Assembly (NCBI GenBank): GCA_902494715.1
Contig: CABUUJ010000003.1
Coordinates: forward strand, 4,829-68,828
Direction: 5' to 3'
From: an uncultured Collinsella sp.
GTDB lineage: Bacteria > Actinomycetota > Coriobacteriia > Coriobacteriales > Coriobacteriaceae
DNA: 64,000 bases
Below, one piece after another: positions 1 through 9,523 of the stretch. Made by a program: the position numbers and the translations under genes. The first letter of the stretch is position 1, and every line of letters begins with the position of its first letter. Below the pieces are notes generated by a model, which had not been told where the DNA came from, did not search any database, and saw only the letters and a program-made list of their open reading frames with translations.

Positions 1-53
1 CCGTACTTGCCGGCCTCGGCCTTCTTGAGCATGTCTGCTGCGTTGACGAGCAT
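1..53 (-). CDS. fba: Class II fructose-bisphosphate aldolase, N-terminal fragment
   Basis: Only the first 17 codons lie in the window; the gene runs off the left edge. The visible N-terminus reads MLVNAADMLKKAEAGKYG, typical of class II (zinc-dependent) fructose-1,6-bisphosphate aldolases and the related GatY/KbaY tagatose-bisphosphate aldolases. The family makes or cleaves fructose-1,6-bisphosphate in glycolysis. The start is supported by an AGGAGG ribosome-binding site at 62-67. The aldolase family is likely; which sugar phosphate it uses cannot be decided from this fragment. Confidence 0.72.
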   Translation of the reverse strand, partial: MLVNAADMLKKAEAGKY

Positions 54-93
54 AAAAGAAACCTCCTGTAAGGTTGCTCCGATAACGCCTGTG

Positions 94-122
94 ATTTTAC
101 CACGGCGTATCCGAGCATAAAC
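94..122 (-). promoter_or_regulatory. Possible promoter for the aldolase gene
   Basis: On the minus strand a TAAAAT -10-like hexamer (94-99) lies 17 bp downstream of a weak GTTTAT -35-like hexamer (117-122), about 40 bases before the aldolase start. It sits in the 194-base gap between the aldolase and the hydrolase, where I see no gene. The -35 match is poor, so this is tentative. Confidence 0.3.
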
Positions 123-247
123 GTTCGTTTGTTCACGAATATCGTCCAAACAGACTTTTTTTGACCGTTTGCCCTACGGAATCGACCCGTTGGGGAAAAT
201 ATCTTGACGTTTGGACGCTTCTCGTGCTTCAGAAGCTGACTACAAAG

Positions 248-931
248 CTACATCTGCATGAAAGGGTTCCGCATAAGCTCGCGTGCCACAGTGGTCGAAT
301 CGCCATGGCCGGTTAGGCAAACGGTATCGGGCGGGAGAAGCCGGGCGAGCTTGGAGAGCGAGCGCAGAATCGCCGCCTCGTCTCCTCCAGAAAGATCGGT
401 GCGGCCGTGGCTGCCCGGGAATAGTGTATCGCCCACAAAGGCAATGTTCCCCTGCTCGGTGGCAGCAAACAAGACAATGCCACCCGGCGTATGCCCGGGC
501 GCCTCGATAACCTGCAGGCAAATGTCGCCTAGTTCAATGGTATCGCCCTCGGCAAGCAGCCGCGTCGGCTCGCCCGGATCGGGCGTCTCGATGCCCCACA
601 TCGCTCGCTGCTCCTCTATATTCGCATGCGGCACAGTCGCATCCTTAACACACAGCTCGTACAAGGCGTCAGCGCCAACGGCGGCCCGAACTCCGGCTAC
701 ACCGCCAACATGGTCGGCATGACCGTGCGTGCAGACGGAACCGAGCACATGCACGCCAGGGTGTTCGGCTCGGATGTGCGCAACGAGGTTTTCGCCTTCC
801 CAAGCGGGATCGATAATCAAGCATTCGCCACTCGAAATAACGGCGTAACTGTTGGTCTGGATGGGCCCGTTTACAAGCACCTCAATCGAAGCCGTACCCC
901 GAGGGGTTAAGTCCAAAGCCGCAGCGTCCAT
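248..931 (-). CDS. MBL-fold metallo-hydrolase (glyoxalase II-like)
   Basis: A 227-residue metallo-beta-lactamase-fold protein. The zinc-binding signature THGHADHVGG is near residue 70, followed by the EAPGHTPGG histidine motif near 145, FVGDTLF near 166 and a final TGHGD near 208. The layout matches the hydroxyacylglutathione-hydrolase-like (YcbL/GloB) group of soluble thioester or lactone hydrolases. The substrate is not evident, and the classical glyoxalase II C-terminal glutathione-binding domain is absent because the protein is short. AAGGAGGG lies 7 bases before the ATG. It follows the rel gene on the same strand after 86 bases and may be cotranscribed. Confidence 0.85.
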   Translation of the reverse strand: MDAAALDLTPRGTASIEVLVNGPIQTNSYAVISSGECLIIDPAWEGENLVAHIRAEHPGVHVLGSVCTHGHADHVGGVAGVRAAVGADALYELCVKDATVPHANIEEQRAMWGIETPDPGEPTRLLAEGDTIELGDICLQVIEAPGHTPGGIVLFAATEQGNIAFVGDTLFPGSHGRTDLSGGDEAAILRSLSKLARLLPPDTVCLTGHGDSTTVARELMRNPFMQM

Positions 932-1017
932 GTGTGCGCCCTCCTTCTATAAACGTCGAGGCATCAAACGATGCCCCGAACGTAGCCAATATCATTACTG
1001 TCGCGCGCTCGTCACGC

Positions 1018-3378
1018 CTATACGCGACGCTTGAGCTGAGCCCCGCCCTCGCCAGGCATCAAACGGCGTGCATCGTAGACCGAGTCGACGCTGCTAATCG
1101 ATGCCAGCAGCGGATCCAGACCACTCGCGTCCGAGATCTCGACCATAAAACGCAGGGTCGCAATACCCTCGCGGTTGGTCGAGGTGGCGGCAGAAAGGAT
1201 ATTGCCGCCTGCATCGCCAATGGCGATGGTGACGTCCTTGAGCAGGCCCATACGATCCAGGCACTCGACCACAATCTCGACCTGGAAAAGCGTATCGGCG
1301 GCGCCATCCCACTCTACGTCAATCATGCGCTCGGGATGCTCCATGAGGCCCTTGACGTTGGGGCAGTTGGCGCGATGCACCGAAACGCCACGACCGCGCG
1401 TGATGAAGCCGACGATGTCGTCGCCCGTCACGGGGTTACAGCAATGAGCCAGACGGACCAGCAGACCGCTGTTGCTCTCGCCCTTGACGATAATGCCGTT
1501 ACTGGCGCTCTTACCGCGCTTTTGCGGTTTGCGGTTGGATCCGCGGGCAGGCTGCTTTACGACCTCGGCGATAGCCTCGGCCTTGGTGAGCTGTTCCTCG
1601 GGCTTGGGGTCCAAGATTTGCTCGACCTTATTGCCCACAGCGCGCGGGGCGACCTTGCCCGCGCCAACGGCTGCAAAAAGGTCCTCGAGCTGCTTGAAGT
1701 TAAACTGCTCCGCCACGGCGTTGAGCGCACGCGTGGATCGTGGCGTAGAGATGCCATACCCGCGCTTACGCAGGTCCTTGGCCAGTATATCGCGGCCGGC
1801 GGCAGCGTCGTCATCCTTGGTCGCGGCGGTGAAATAACGGCGAATCTTTGACTTGGCCGAAGGTGTCTTGACGATCTTGAGCCAATCGCGCGACGGCTTA
1901 GAGCTCTTGTTAGTCAGAATCTCGACACGGTCACCCGTCTTGATCTCGTGCGTGAGCGGCGCCACCGCACCGTTGATTTTGGCGCCGACACAGTGGTTAC
2001 CGACCTCGGTATGAACGGCGTAGGCAAAGTCGAGCGGTGTAGAGCCGGCACGAAGCGCCATGACCTCGCCCTTGGGCGTAAAGACAAAAATTTCCTGGTC
2101 GAACAAGTCGACCTTCAGCGAATGCAGGTATTCCTTGGCATCGGTGATCTCGTCAGACGCCGCCCAGTCGAGTGAGTGCTTGAGCCAGTTGATCTGGTCG
2201 TCCAGACGCTGCGCATCGTTAGTCTTGGAGGCAGACGATCCGCCCGACTTCTTATACAGCCAGTGGGCAGCGATGCCATACTCGGCCTGCTCGTGCATTT
2301 CGTAGGTTCGAATCTGAATCTCGAGCGGACGGGCCGTGGGGCCGATAACCGTCGTGTGAAGCGATTGGTAGTTATTGACCTTGGGCATGGCGATATAGTC
2401 TTTAAAACGACCGGGCATGGGATGCCACAGGGTATGCACGGCACCAAGCGTGGAATAGCAATCGCGCACCGAATGAGTGATGACGCGCAGCGCCACCAGG
2501 TCGTAAATCTCGGAGAATTCCTTGCCCTTGCGCTTCATCTTTTGATAGATGGACCAATAGTGCTTGGAACGACCGTTGATCTGAAAGCCCTCAAGACCAA
2601 TGCGATTGAGCTCATCGGTGAGCGTCTTGATGGTCTCGGCCAGATAACGCTCGCGAACCTCGCGCGACTCGGATACCATGCGCGCGATGCGCTGGTAGGC
2701 ATCGGGCTCCAAGTAGAAAAAGGACAGGTCCTCGAGCTCCCACTTGATTGAACTCATGCCCAGGCGGTCGGCCAAAGGCGCGTACACGTCCATGGTCTCG
2801 CGTGCCTTAAACAGGCGGCGGTCCTCGCGCAGAGCGGCAAGCGTGCGCATGTTATGCAGGCGGTCGGCGAGCTTGACGATGATGACGCGGATGTCCTTGG
2901 ACATGGCGAGGAACATCTTGCGCAGCGTAAGCGCCTGCTTCTCGTCCATGCTGTCGACTTCAATGTTGGTGAGCTTGGTCACGCCGTCGACGAGCCCTGC
3001 CACGGTTTCGCCAAACAGACCCGAAACATCGGCAAGCGAGGTCTCGGTGTCCTCGACGGTATCGTGCAGCAACGCGGCGCACACCACATCGCAGTCCATC
3101 TTGAGGTCAGCCAGAATGATAGCTACCTCGACGGGATGGTTAATGTACATCTCACCCGAGCGCCGCTTTTGGTTGCAGTGCTTCTCGGCAGCAAAGCAGT
3201 AGGCCTGCTCCACATTGGAGAAGTCGTCCTCGTTCATATATTTGAGGCACAGACGCTCCAGCTTGTCGTAGCTGTCCGCCATAATCTCGGGCGGCAGCTC
3301 ATCGGCATGTTTATAGTGCTCCATCTCCGAAAACGGCTGGAGGGTGGAATCATGGGCGGTACGGGCTGCGGCGTCCAT
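1018..3378 (-). CDS. rel: Bifunctional (p)ppGpp synthetase/hydrolase, Rel/SpoT family
   Basis: 786 residues with the full long-RSH architecture. An HD hydrolase domain carries HPVEVAIILADL and LLHDTVEDT (about residues 80-115). The synthetase domain contains GRFKDYIAMPK and NNYQSLHTTV (about 320-350). A TGS domain (FVFTPKGEVMALRAGSTPLD, about 430-450) and a C-terminal ACT domain follow. The intact HD motif argues that it can degrade as well as make ppGpp, and the basic RFKD motif is the form found in bifunctional Rel enzymes. It is the stringent-response regulator of amino acid and carbon starvation. AAGGGGA precedes the ATG by 7 bases. It lies 15 bases downstream of the RecJ-fusion gene on the same strand. 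Confidence 0.95.
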   Translation of the reverse strand: MDAAARTAHDSTLQPFSEMEHYKHADELPPEIMADSYDKLERLCLKYMNEDDFSNVEQAYCFAAEKHCNQKRRSGEMYINHPVEVAIILADLKMDCDVVCAALLHDTVEDTETSLADVSGLFGETVAGLVDGVTKLTNIEVDSMDEKQALTLRKMFLAMSKDIRVIIVKLADRLHNMRTLAALREDRRLFKARETMDVYAPLADRLGMSSIKWELEDLSFFYLEPDAYQRIARMVSESREVRERYLAETIKTLTDELNRIGLEGFQINGRSKHYWSIYQKMKRKGKEFSEIYDLVALRVITHSVRDCYSTLGAVHTLWHPMPGRFKDYIAMPKVNNYQSLHTTVIGPTARPLEIQIRTYEMHEQAEYGIAAHWLYKKSGGSSASKTNDAQRLDDQINWLKHSLDWAASDEITDAKEYLHSLKVDLFDQEIFVFTPKGEVMALRAGSTPLDFAYAVHTEVGNHCVGAKINGAVAPLTHEIKTGDRVEILTNKSSKPSRDWLKIVKTPSAKSKIRRYFTAATKDDDAAAGRDILAKDLRKRGYGISTPRSTRALNAVAEQFNFKQLEDLFAAVGAGKVAPRAVGNKVEQILDPKPEEQLTKAEAIAEVVKQPARGSNRKPQKRGKSASNGIIVKGESNSGLLVRLAHCCNPVTGDDIVGFITRGRGVSVHRANCPNVKGLMEHPERMIDVEWDGAADTLFQVEIVVECLDRMGLLKDVTIAIGDAGGNILSAATSTNREGIATLRFMVEISDASGLDPLLASISSVDSVYDARRLMPGEGGAQLKRRV

Positions 3379-3393
3379 CGAGGTCCCCTTCCC

Positions 3394-6300
3394 CTAGGCC
3401 CGCGGTACGATCGGGCGGTTAACTTTGGCTAGCATATCAGAAGCGCACGAATCGAGTGCCCAGCTCCGAAAAGCCGTGAACTCCATGCGCGAGCGCAAGC
3501 CCTCCAAATAGCGAATTGACCTGCTTAATTGCACGCGACCGGGGTTTTCCGCCATCGCGATGCGACGCGTATCGTCAAACCCCGAAACGCGGCAGAAACC
3601 GAGTTCTTCGAAGATTCCCAGGCCGCTTTCCACCGAGCGCTCGTCGACCGGCGTGCGGGCATCGATGGCAAGACACATCTGCGCAATGTCGATATCGCTC
3701 GCGCAGAATGAATCGTCCCCCGTCTTGCCACGGTTGGAGCGCCACATGGTCTGCAGCGCTCGATAGAGAGTGACAAGCTCATCGCGCTCGGGCGCGTAAC
3801 AATCGAGCAGGCGCTCATTAATACGAGCGTCACGCGACGAATAGAGCAGGTGAATCACAGCGGGCTGTCCATCGCGGCCGGCACGGCCACTCATCTGGTT
3901 AAACTCAATCGCACCAAACGGCATGTGGTAGAGCACGACATGACGGATATCGGGCAGGTTGACGCCCTCACCGAAGGCAGAGGTCGAAACGATGCAACTG
4001 AGGCTTCCGTCGCGAAACGCTTCCTCGACACGGCGGCGATCGGAGCGCGCAAGCCCGGCGTTATAGAACGCAATATGGGTCGCGCAGTCGGGCACGCGTT
4101 TGCGCAACGTCTTGGCAAGCGCCACGGACTGGTCGCGCGAGTTGACGTAGATGACGGTCTTCTCCCCCGTCGCCACGATTGACACCAGGCGATTTTCGCG
4201 GCTCGCAAGGTCACGGTCGTCCTCGAGTTGCAGGTTCTCGCGAACGGTCTCGTCGACCACCGTCCTGGTAATCGGCAATACACGAGCAAGCTCCGCCACG
4301 ACCGGGGCCGTCGCGGTAGCCGTTGCCGCCATGACAACGGGGTCGCCCAGGGCTTTGAGAATATCGGGCATGTCGAGGTAGGCGCTCCGGTCGCCGCCTT
4401 TGGCAAGACCGGCATGGTGTGCCTCATCGATAACGACAAAGCCAATACGTCCAGAACGTGCAAAGCGATCGCGATGGATAGACAGGAACTCCGGCGTCGT
4501 GAGAACGATGCCGGTGCGGCCCGAAGCCAGGCCGGCAAACACGTCATCGCGCGCTGCCTCCACGGTCTCGCCGGTCAACACGCCCACGCCAATGCCGAGC
4601 GCAGCCATCGTCGACGAGAGGTGATAAGCCTGGTCGGCAACGAGCGCGCGCAGCGGATAGACAAAGATGCTCGCCCGCCCACGAAGGACCGCCTCGCGCG
4701 CGGCGTGCACATGGAAGATGAGCGACTTGCCGCGCCCCGTCCCCATAACGGCCAAGACGCTCTGGTGGTCGGCGAGCGCGTCGAGTGCCTCGACCTGCGC
4801 GCGATGCGGCTGGTTCGAGCCGATAAAGCTATGGATAAGCGAGCGCGTGAGCTCGGTATAAGAAAGCTGGGCGAGCGTCTCACGTTTACGCGACTCCAGG
4901 CGCAGGCCAGAATCCGCTGGTTGCACGCCGCGGCGAAGCTCACATGCCGGATCGTCGATATTGGGCGCCGCGGTATCGCGCACCAAGACATCTTTAATCA
5001 TGAGCTTGGGCTTCACACGTCCCTGCCAATGTTCGGCCACGGCCTCGAACACCAAGTCGACGGCACTGTCGCAATTGATGAGTTTATCGATCTGCGGCAC
5101 GCGGAACATGATGGCCGGCACGCTCGCGGCGCCATCGGTCGCCACAAAGCGCATGTGCTCGCCGGTTTTGCCCACCACGGCGCGATCGCACATCGTCACG
5201 CCCTCGGCGGCCAGAAGCGGCACCTTATTGCCCTGGCCAAACGGCTCAAGACGGGAAATCTGCTCGATGGTCTCGATATTCAGCTCGGAGAGGTCAACGG
5301 TGGCGGCAACCTCGTCAGTGTCCTCAAAGTCATCGGCAGGAAGCTCCGATAGCACGGCCGAAAGGCGACGGCGGAACTCATCGAGCTTGGATGCCTCGAT
5401 GGTCACGCCCACCGCACCGGCATGCCCGCCGCGACGAATCAGCAGGTCGGAGCAGCGTTCTACGGCGTCGAACAGGTTGACTTTGCCCACCGAGCGACCC
5501 GAACCGCGAGCGATACCGTCCTCGATCGAGAACAGCAGCGCCGGCACGTGATAACGGTTGGTCAGGCGGCTCGCCACGATGCCCTTGACGCCCTCGTGCC
5601 AACCTTCGCCGCCCACGACAATCGCGCGCCCGCCGTCATAAGTCTCCTCGACCTTCGCCATGGCATCGCGCGTAAGCTCGGCCTCGATCTCGCGGCGTTG
5701 GCGATTGATTTCCTCGAGCTCGGCGGCAAGCGCGCTCGCTTCGATGGGGTCGCGGGCAAGCAGCAGGTCGAGCGCCAGCTTGGGATCAGCCATGCGGCCG
5801 GCAGCATTCAGACGAGGGATGAGCGAAAACGACAGGCCGTCGGCCGTAATGGTAGAAAGGTCGGCCTTGGCAAGTGCGGCAAGCGCGATATAACCGGGGC
5901 GGGCCGTCACGCGCATCTGCTGGATGCCCTCGGCGACCAGTGCGCGATTCTCGGGCGTGAGCGGCATCATGTCGGACACGGTGCCCAGCGCCGCGACCTC
6001 TATCAGCGAACGCCAATACGACGGCTTGCCCAAACGCTCGCCCAGGACCTGTACCAGCTTAAGCGCCACACCGGCACCGGCAAGCTCGCGCGAGGGGCCC
6101 TCGTCCTCGAGCTTGGGGTCGGTCAGGGGCACGCCCTGCGGCACCTGGTCGGACGGCTCGTGATGGTCCGTGACCACCAAATCAATCCCCAGGCTCTCCA
6201 GGTAGGAGACCTCTTCCTTGGCAGCAATACCGTTATCGACGGTCACAATCAGGTTGGGTTGAGCAAGCTCGTTGACGCGGTCGAGCGCCGCACGCGACAG

Positions 6301-6681
6301 GCCGTAGCCCTCGTCAAAGCGGTGCGGAATAAACGGCGTGACGTTGGCGCCAAACGAACGTAGCGCCTCGGTCAACAGACAAGTCGACGTAATGCCGTCG
6401 ACGTCAAAATCGCCAAAGACGGCGATACGCTCGTGGTTGCGAATAGCACGCTCAACGCGGTCGGCGACGACCGCCATGCCCGGAATAACAAGCGGGTCCG
6501 CCCAGTCGCGATCGAGCGAAGGCGTCAAAAACAGCTGGCCTTCCTCGATGGATGTAATGCCGTGCGCAACCATAATGCGCGCCACCAGCCCGGGTATGCC
6601 CAGACCAGCCGAAAGCTCCTTTTCGAGCTCGGGATTTTGCTGAGCGACCGCCCAGCGATGCGTCGTCTTAAGCGATGACAT
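3394..6681 (-). CDS. recJ: RecJ single-strand exonuclease fused to an SF2 (RecQ-like) helicase
   Basis: 1095 residues, about twice the usual length of RecJ. The N-terminal half has the DHH phosphoesterase motifs: GDFDVDGITST (metal-binding), VTVDNGI, VTDHHEP, NAAGRMADPKLALDLLLA and the DHHA1 RRGGHAGAVGV. The C-terminal half is a superfamily 2 helicase with GTGRGKS (Walker A), VVIDEAHH (DEAH box), a TATAT motif III and QMSGRAGRDGQP (motif VI, RecQ-like). RecJ degrades 5'-ended single strands in recombination and mismatch repair and normally works with a separate RecQ; here both activities sit in one chain. I start at the ATG whose product begins MSSLKTTHRWAV; an in-frame GTG at 6726 is an alternative adding 15 residues. 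It is followed closely by rel. Confidence 0.9.
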   Translation of the reverse strand: MSSLKTTHRWAVAQQNPELEKELSAGLGIPGLVARIMVAHGITSIEEGQLFLTPSLDRDWADPLVIPGMAVVADRVERAIRNHERIAVFGDFDVDGITSTCLLTEALRSFGANVTPFIPHRFDEGYGLSRAALDRVNELAQPNLIVTVDNGIAAKEEVSYLESLGIDLVVTDHHEPSDQVPQGVPLTDPKLEDEGPSRELAGAGVALKLVQVLGERLGKPSYWRSLIEVAALGTVSDMMPLTPENRALVAEGIQQMRVTARPGYIALAALAKADLSTITADGLSFSLIPRLNAAGRMADPKLALDLLLARDPIEASALAAELEEINRQRREIEAELTRDAMAKVEETYDGGRAIVVGGEGWHEGVKGIVASRLTNRYHVPALLFSIEDGIARGSGRSVGKVNLFDAVERCSDLLIRRGGHAGAVGVTIEASKLDEFRRRLSAVLSELPADDFEDTDEVAATVDLSELNIETIEQISRLEPFGQGNKVPLLAAEGVTMCDRAVVGKTGEHMRFVATDGAASVPAIMFRVPQIDKLINCDSAVDLVFEAVAEHWQGRVKPKLMIKDVLVRDTAAPNIDDPACELRRGVQPADSGLRLESRKRETLAQLSYTELTRSLIHSFIGSNQPHRAQVEALDALADHQSVLAVMGTGRGKSLIFHVHAAREAVLRGRASIFVYPLRALVADQAYHLSSTMAALGIGVGVLTGETVEAARDDVFAGLASGRTGIVLTTPEFLSIHRDRFARSGRIGFVVIDEAHHAGLAKGGDRSAYLDMPDILKALGDPVVMAATATATAPVVAELARVLPITRTVVDETVRENLQLEDDRDLASRENRLVSIVATGEKTVIYVNSRDQSVALAKTLRKRVPDCATHIAFYNAGLARSDRRRVEEAFRDGSLSCIVSTSAFGEGVNLPDIRHVVLYHMPFGAIEFNQMSGRAGRDGQPAVIHLLYSSRDARINERLLDCYAPERDELVTLYRALQTMWRSNRGKTGDDSFCASDIDIAQMCLAIDARTPVDERSVESGLGIFEELGFCRVSGFDDTRRIAMAENPGRVQLSRSIRYLEGLRSRMEFTAFRSWALDSCASDMLAKVNRPIVPRA

Positions 6682-6957
6682 AGGCGCCCACCCCCGATAG
6701 GGGCAGGTCGCCGCGATACCTCTCACGGTTCATAGCGATGAGTCCTCTGTGTATGCCCGCTTCGGCAGGCAGATCTGTTGAACGAATTTATTATACCGTG
6801 CAGCGCGGACGCATATCGCCGCAGCACGCCGCGGTTTCGGTAAACGATGCCGGTAATAGCCTCGAAATATTCGAGCGTTTCTGGCGCACGGACGCATGCG
6901 AGCGTCTAGCATATCCATTCAAAACGGATTCACGAGCAAAGGGAGTCACAGGCGCAT

Positions 6958-7956
6958 ATGAAGCAATGGGTTGGACTGGGCAAGTTTCTCGCGGGACATA
7001 TGCAGGTCATCGTTCCGATTTGCGTGGCGCTCGGCGTGCTCTTTCCCCAGCAGATCGGCGTTCTCAAACCCATCGTTCCCACCTTGTTTGCCTTCATGAC
7101 GTTTCAGGGTGCGCTCAGCAACACCTTTCACCAGGTGGCTGAGGTGTTCCGCCGTCCCCTGCAACTGATTTTGGCGCTGCTGGTCTCGGCGGTGTTTATT
7201 CCCATAGCAGCCTATGCCATGGGCTCGCTGTTCTTTGGTTCCAACCCCAACCTTGTCTGCGGCATCGTGCTCGAGTACAGCGTACCCGTGGCGGTCACTG
7301 CCTTTATGTGGATTAGCATGTTCGGCGGCAACGGCCCGCTCGCGCTCACCATTATCCTGACGTCCTCAGTTATCTCGCCTGTGACGATTCCACTCACGCT
7401 CAAGCTCTTGCTGGGTGCCACCGTCTCGATCGACGTGCCGAGCATGATGCAGAACATGGCCTTTATGATCGCCATCCCCGCCGTGCTCGGCATCGTCATT
7501 AACGAGCTCACGCGCGGATGGGGGCACGAGAAACTCTCCCCCGCGCTCTCGCCCGCCTGCAAATTTATGATGATGGGCGTCATCGCGTCCAACTCCACCG
7601 CCATGAGCGAGTACGTGCTGCACATGAACACGGTGCGCCTGGAAGTCGCCCTCTTTATCCTGGTGTTTGCCATCAGCGGCTTTATCATCGGCATCCTGGT
7701 CGCACGTGCCCTGCATCTGCCGTATAGCGAGACGACCACCATGTGCTTTACCTGCGGCATGCGCAATATCTCTTCGGGCGCCGTCATCGCCACGCAGTAT
7801 TTTCCCGGCGAGGTCGTGTTCCCCGTCATGTGTGGCACGCTGTTTCAGCAGGTGCTGGCCTCGACCATCGGGCATCTCTTTGAACGTCTAACCAGCGAGG
7901 AGCGCGCCAAACAGCGCAAGCGGGTCAAGGCCGGGCGCGACGCGATGGCACGCTAG
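6958..7956 (+). CDS. Bile acid:sodium symporter (BASS/SBF) family transporter
   Basis: 332 residues, almost entirely hydrophobic, with about nine to ten predicted membrane segments and a short basic cytoplasmic tail (EERAKQRKRVKAGRD). The layout and the conserved small-residue stretch CFTCGMRNISSGAVIATQYF near residues 262-281, shared with the BASS fold, place it in the SBF-like superfamily. Members import organic anions with Na+, including bile acids, pantoate and keto acids; the substrate cannot be read from sequence. It stands alone, divergent from the recJ fusion. GGGAG lies 11 bases before the ATG, a rather long spacing. Confidence 0.75.
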   Translation: MKQWVGLGKFLAGHMQVIVPICVALGVLFPQQIGVLKPIVPTLFAFMTFQGALSNTFHQVAEVFRRPLQLILALLVSAVFIPIAAYAMGSLFFGSNPNLVCGIVLEYSVPVAVTAFMWISMFGGNGPLALTIILTSSVISPVTIPLTLKLLLGATVSIDVPSMMQNMAFMIAIPAVLGIVINELTRGWGHEKLSPALSPACKFMMMGVIASNSTAMSEYVLHMNTVRLEVALFILVFAISGFIIGILVARALHLPYSETTTMCFTCGMRNISSGAVIATQYFPGEVVFPVMCGTLFQQVLASTIGHLFERLTSEERAKQRKRVKAGRDAMAR

Positions 7957-7986
7957 GCAGCACGCTTTTCGCAGGCGCTCGCCTTG

Positions 7987-8784
7987 CTACGCGAGCGTTT
8001 CCAGATGCGCATGCAGTCGCTCAGCATCGATATCGAGCGTCGTCTCGGCATTGACCTGGGCCAGACGATAGCCCACAAAGTAGGGCGATACCACCCAACG
8101 TGGCAGCGCCTTGGCAATGGTCCGACCGCCCAAGTGATAGAAGAACAAGTTGTATGACTCTGCGCGGCCGCCGTGGTGCTCGTGCAGGATATAGCGCAGG
8201 GCCACCTGAATCGCATCGGCAAACAGGTCCGCTTCGGCTTGGTCGCGGGCGTCGTCGCTGGCGGCGATTCCCTGTGGAGCCGAGACGTTGACCTCAAAGA
8301 ATCCCATGATCGGCTCGGTTGAGATGTTGACCGAGATTCTCCCCTGCTGCCAGACATTGATGCCTTCGAAATTGGCGGAAGTCAGCGAAGCATAGCCGTC
8401 CTCCTGTTCCAAGCCCACAATCTGCATGTGCGGATGGACCAGACTGCCGCCCGAAAGCGGGCCTTTGTTCTTGTACATGAGCACACTGCGGTACTGTTGG
8501 GAATCAATCATCTGCTGCCAGCAGCCCAGGGCAAACCGCATCACATGATGCAGCTCATCCGGTTCATAAGTCACCAGGTCGGCGTCGTGATTGGCCGACT
8601 CGATCAATACGGTCTGACGGGTGGCCCGCAAGGTCTTGAACTTATTCTCGAGCCAGATGCAGTCACCATCGCGCTGGATGATGTTGGCGAGCCCCTCCGT
8701 GTCGCAAAAAGGGCACGCGGTGCCAGGGCGACGATTATCGTCGGGCTTGCCGCTCGCCTGCTGAACGTCAAATACCAGCGCCAC
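7987..8784 (-). CDS. DUF4931 protein, galactose-1-phosphate uridylyltransferase-like
   Basis: 265 residues. A zinc-ribbon-like ACPFCD motif occurs near residue 25, and SLVHPHMQIVGLE carries the HPHxQ motif of the GalT branch of the HIT superfamily, in which the central histidine is the nucleotidylated nucleophile. The overall pattern matches the DUF4931 family, whose members are annotated as GalT-like but lack a demonstrated substrate. It lies 3 bases downstream of cutC on the same strand, so the two are probably cotranscribed and translationally coupled. A sugar-phosphate nucleotidyltransferase or hydrolase role is inference. Confidence 0.8.
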   Translation of the reverse strand: MALVFDVQQASGKPDDNRRPGTACPFCDTEGLANIIQRDGDCIWLENKFKTLRATRQTVLIESANHDADLVTYEPDELHHVMRFALGCWQQMIDSQQYRSVLMYKNKGPLSGGSLVHPHMQIVGLEQEDGYASLTSANFEGINVWQQGRISVNISTEPIMGFFEVNVSAPQGIAASDDARDQAEADLFADAIQVALRYILHEHHGGRAESYNLFFYHLGGRTIAKALPRWVVSPYFVGYRLAQVNAETTLDIDAERLHAHLETLA

Positions 8785-8787
8785 GGG

Positions 8788-9465
8788 TTATACCTCCAGC
8801 GGCACGATCTTGGTGCCATGGAGCTCGGAGACGCCCAGTGCCGCCGCCACGGTATCGCGGTTGGCCGTGGAAATGCCGCCGCCGGGAAGGATGGTCAAGC
8901 GGTCGCCCGCATACTCGATCAAGCGGGCCAAGTTTTCGAAGTTGTCCTCGATCGGCGTACCGGCAGCGCCACCATGCGTCAGGATGCGTGTGATGCCGCA
9001 GTCGGCGAGTGTGTCAATCGCGTCGAGCTGAGCCTCGGGCGAGAGCTGGTCAAATGCCATGTGGAAGGTGATGTCGATGGGCTCACGCTTACATTCCTCG
9101 GTCGCGCAGCCCGCAGCCATCACGAGGGCGCCAAGCGTAAGCTCGTCGAGCGCCCATCCGCCAGCGCAGGGCTTGCAGCAGCCAAAGACCAAGCCGTCAA
9201 CGCCGGCGCTCACGGCAAGGCCCAGGTCCATCTCCATCATACGCAACTCGTCCTGGTTGTAGTGAAAGTCGCCGCCACGCGGACGGATCATGCACATCAC
9301 CCGTGCATCGTGTTCGTGGGCATAGTTGGTCGTAGCGCTGATAACGCCGGCCGAAGGCGTGGTGCCGCCAACGGCAAGGTTGTCGCACAGCTCGATACGC
9401 CTTGCACCGGCATCGATAGCCGCTGGCACCCGCTCAAAGTTCTCGGCACAAAACTCATACAGCAT
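8788..9465 (-). CDS. cutC: CutC family protein
   Basis: 225 residues beginning MLYEFCAENFERVPAAIDAG, a typical CutC N-terminus. Family blocks include ARRIELCDNLAVGGTTPS, MIRPRGGDFHY, TFHMAFDQ, ILTHGGA and the C-terminal ILPGGGIS of a TIM-barrel phosphate-binding loop. CutC was named for copper tolerance in E. coli, but its biochemical role remains unsettled. I chose the ATG at 9465 over an upstream in-frame start at 9522 because homology begins there and GGGGGT lies about 7 bases upstream. It is the first gene of a pair with the GalT-like gene. Confidence 0.9.
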   Translation of the reverse strand: MLYEFCAENFERVPAAIDAGARRIELCDNLAVGGTTPSAGVISATTNYAHEHDARVMCMIRPRGGDFHYNQDELRMMEMDLGLAVSAGVDGLVFGCCKPCAGGWALDELTLGALVMAAGCATEECKREPIDITFHMAFDQLSPEAQLDAIDTLADCGITRILTHGGAAGTPIEDNFENLARLIEYAGDRLTILPGGGISTANRDTVAAALGVSELHGTKIVPLEV

Positions 9466-9523
9466 AGATAGACCCCCAAAGACAGCAGATGTTTTCCGAC
9501 GGGCATTGTCACACATCCCCATG

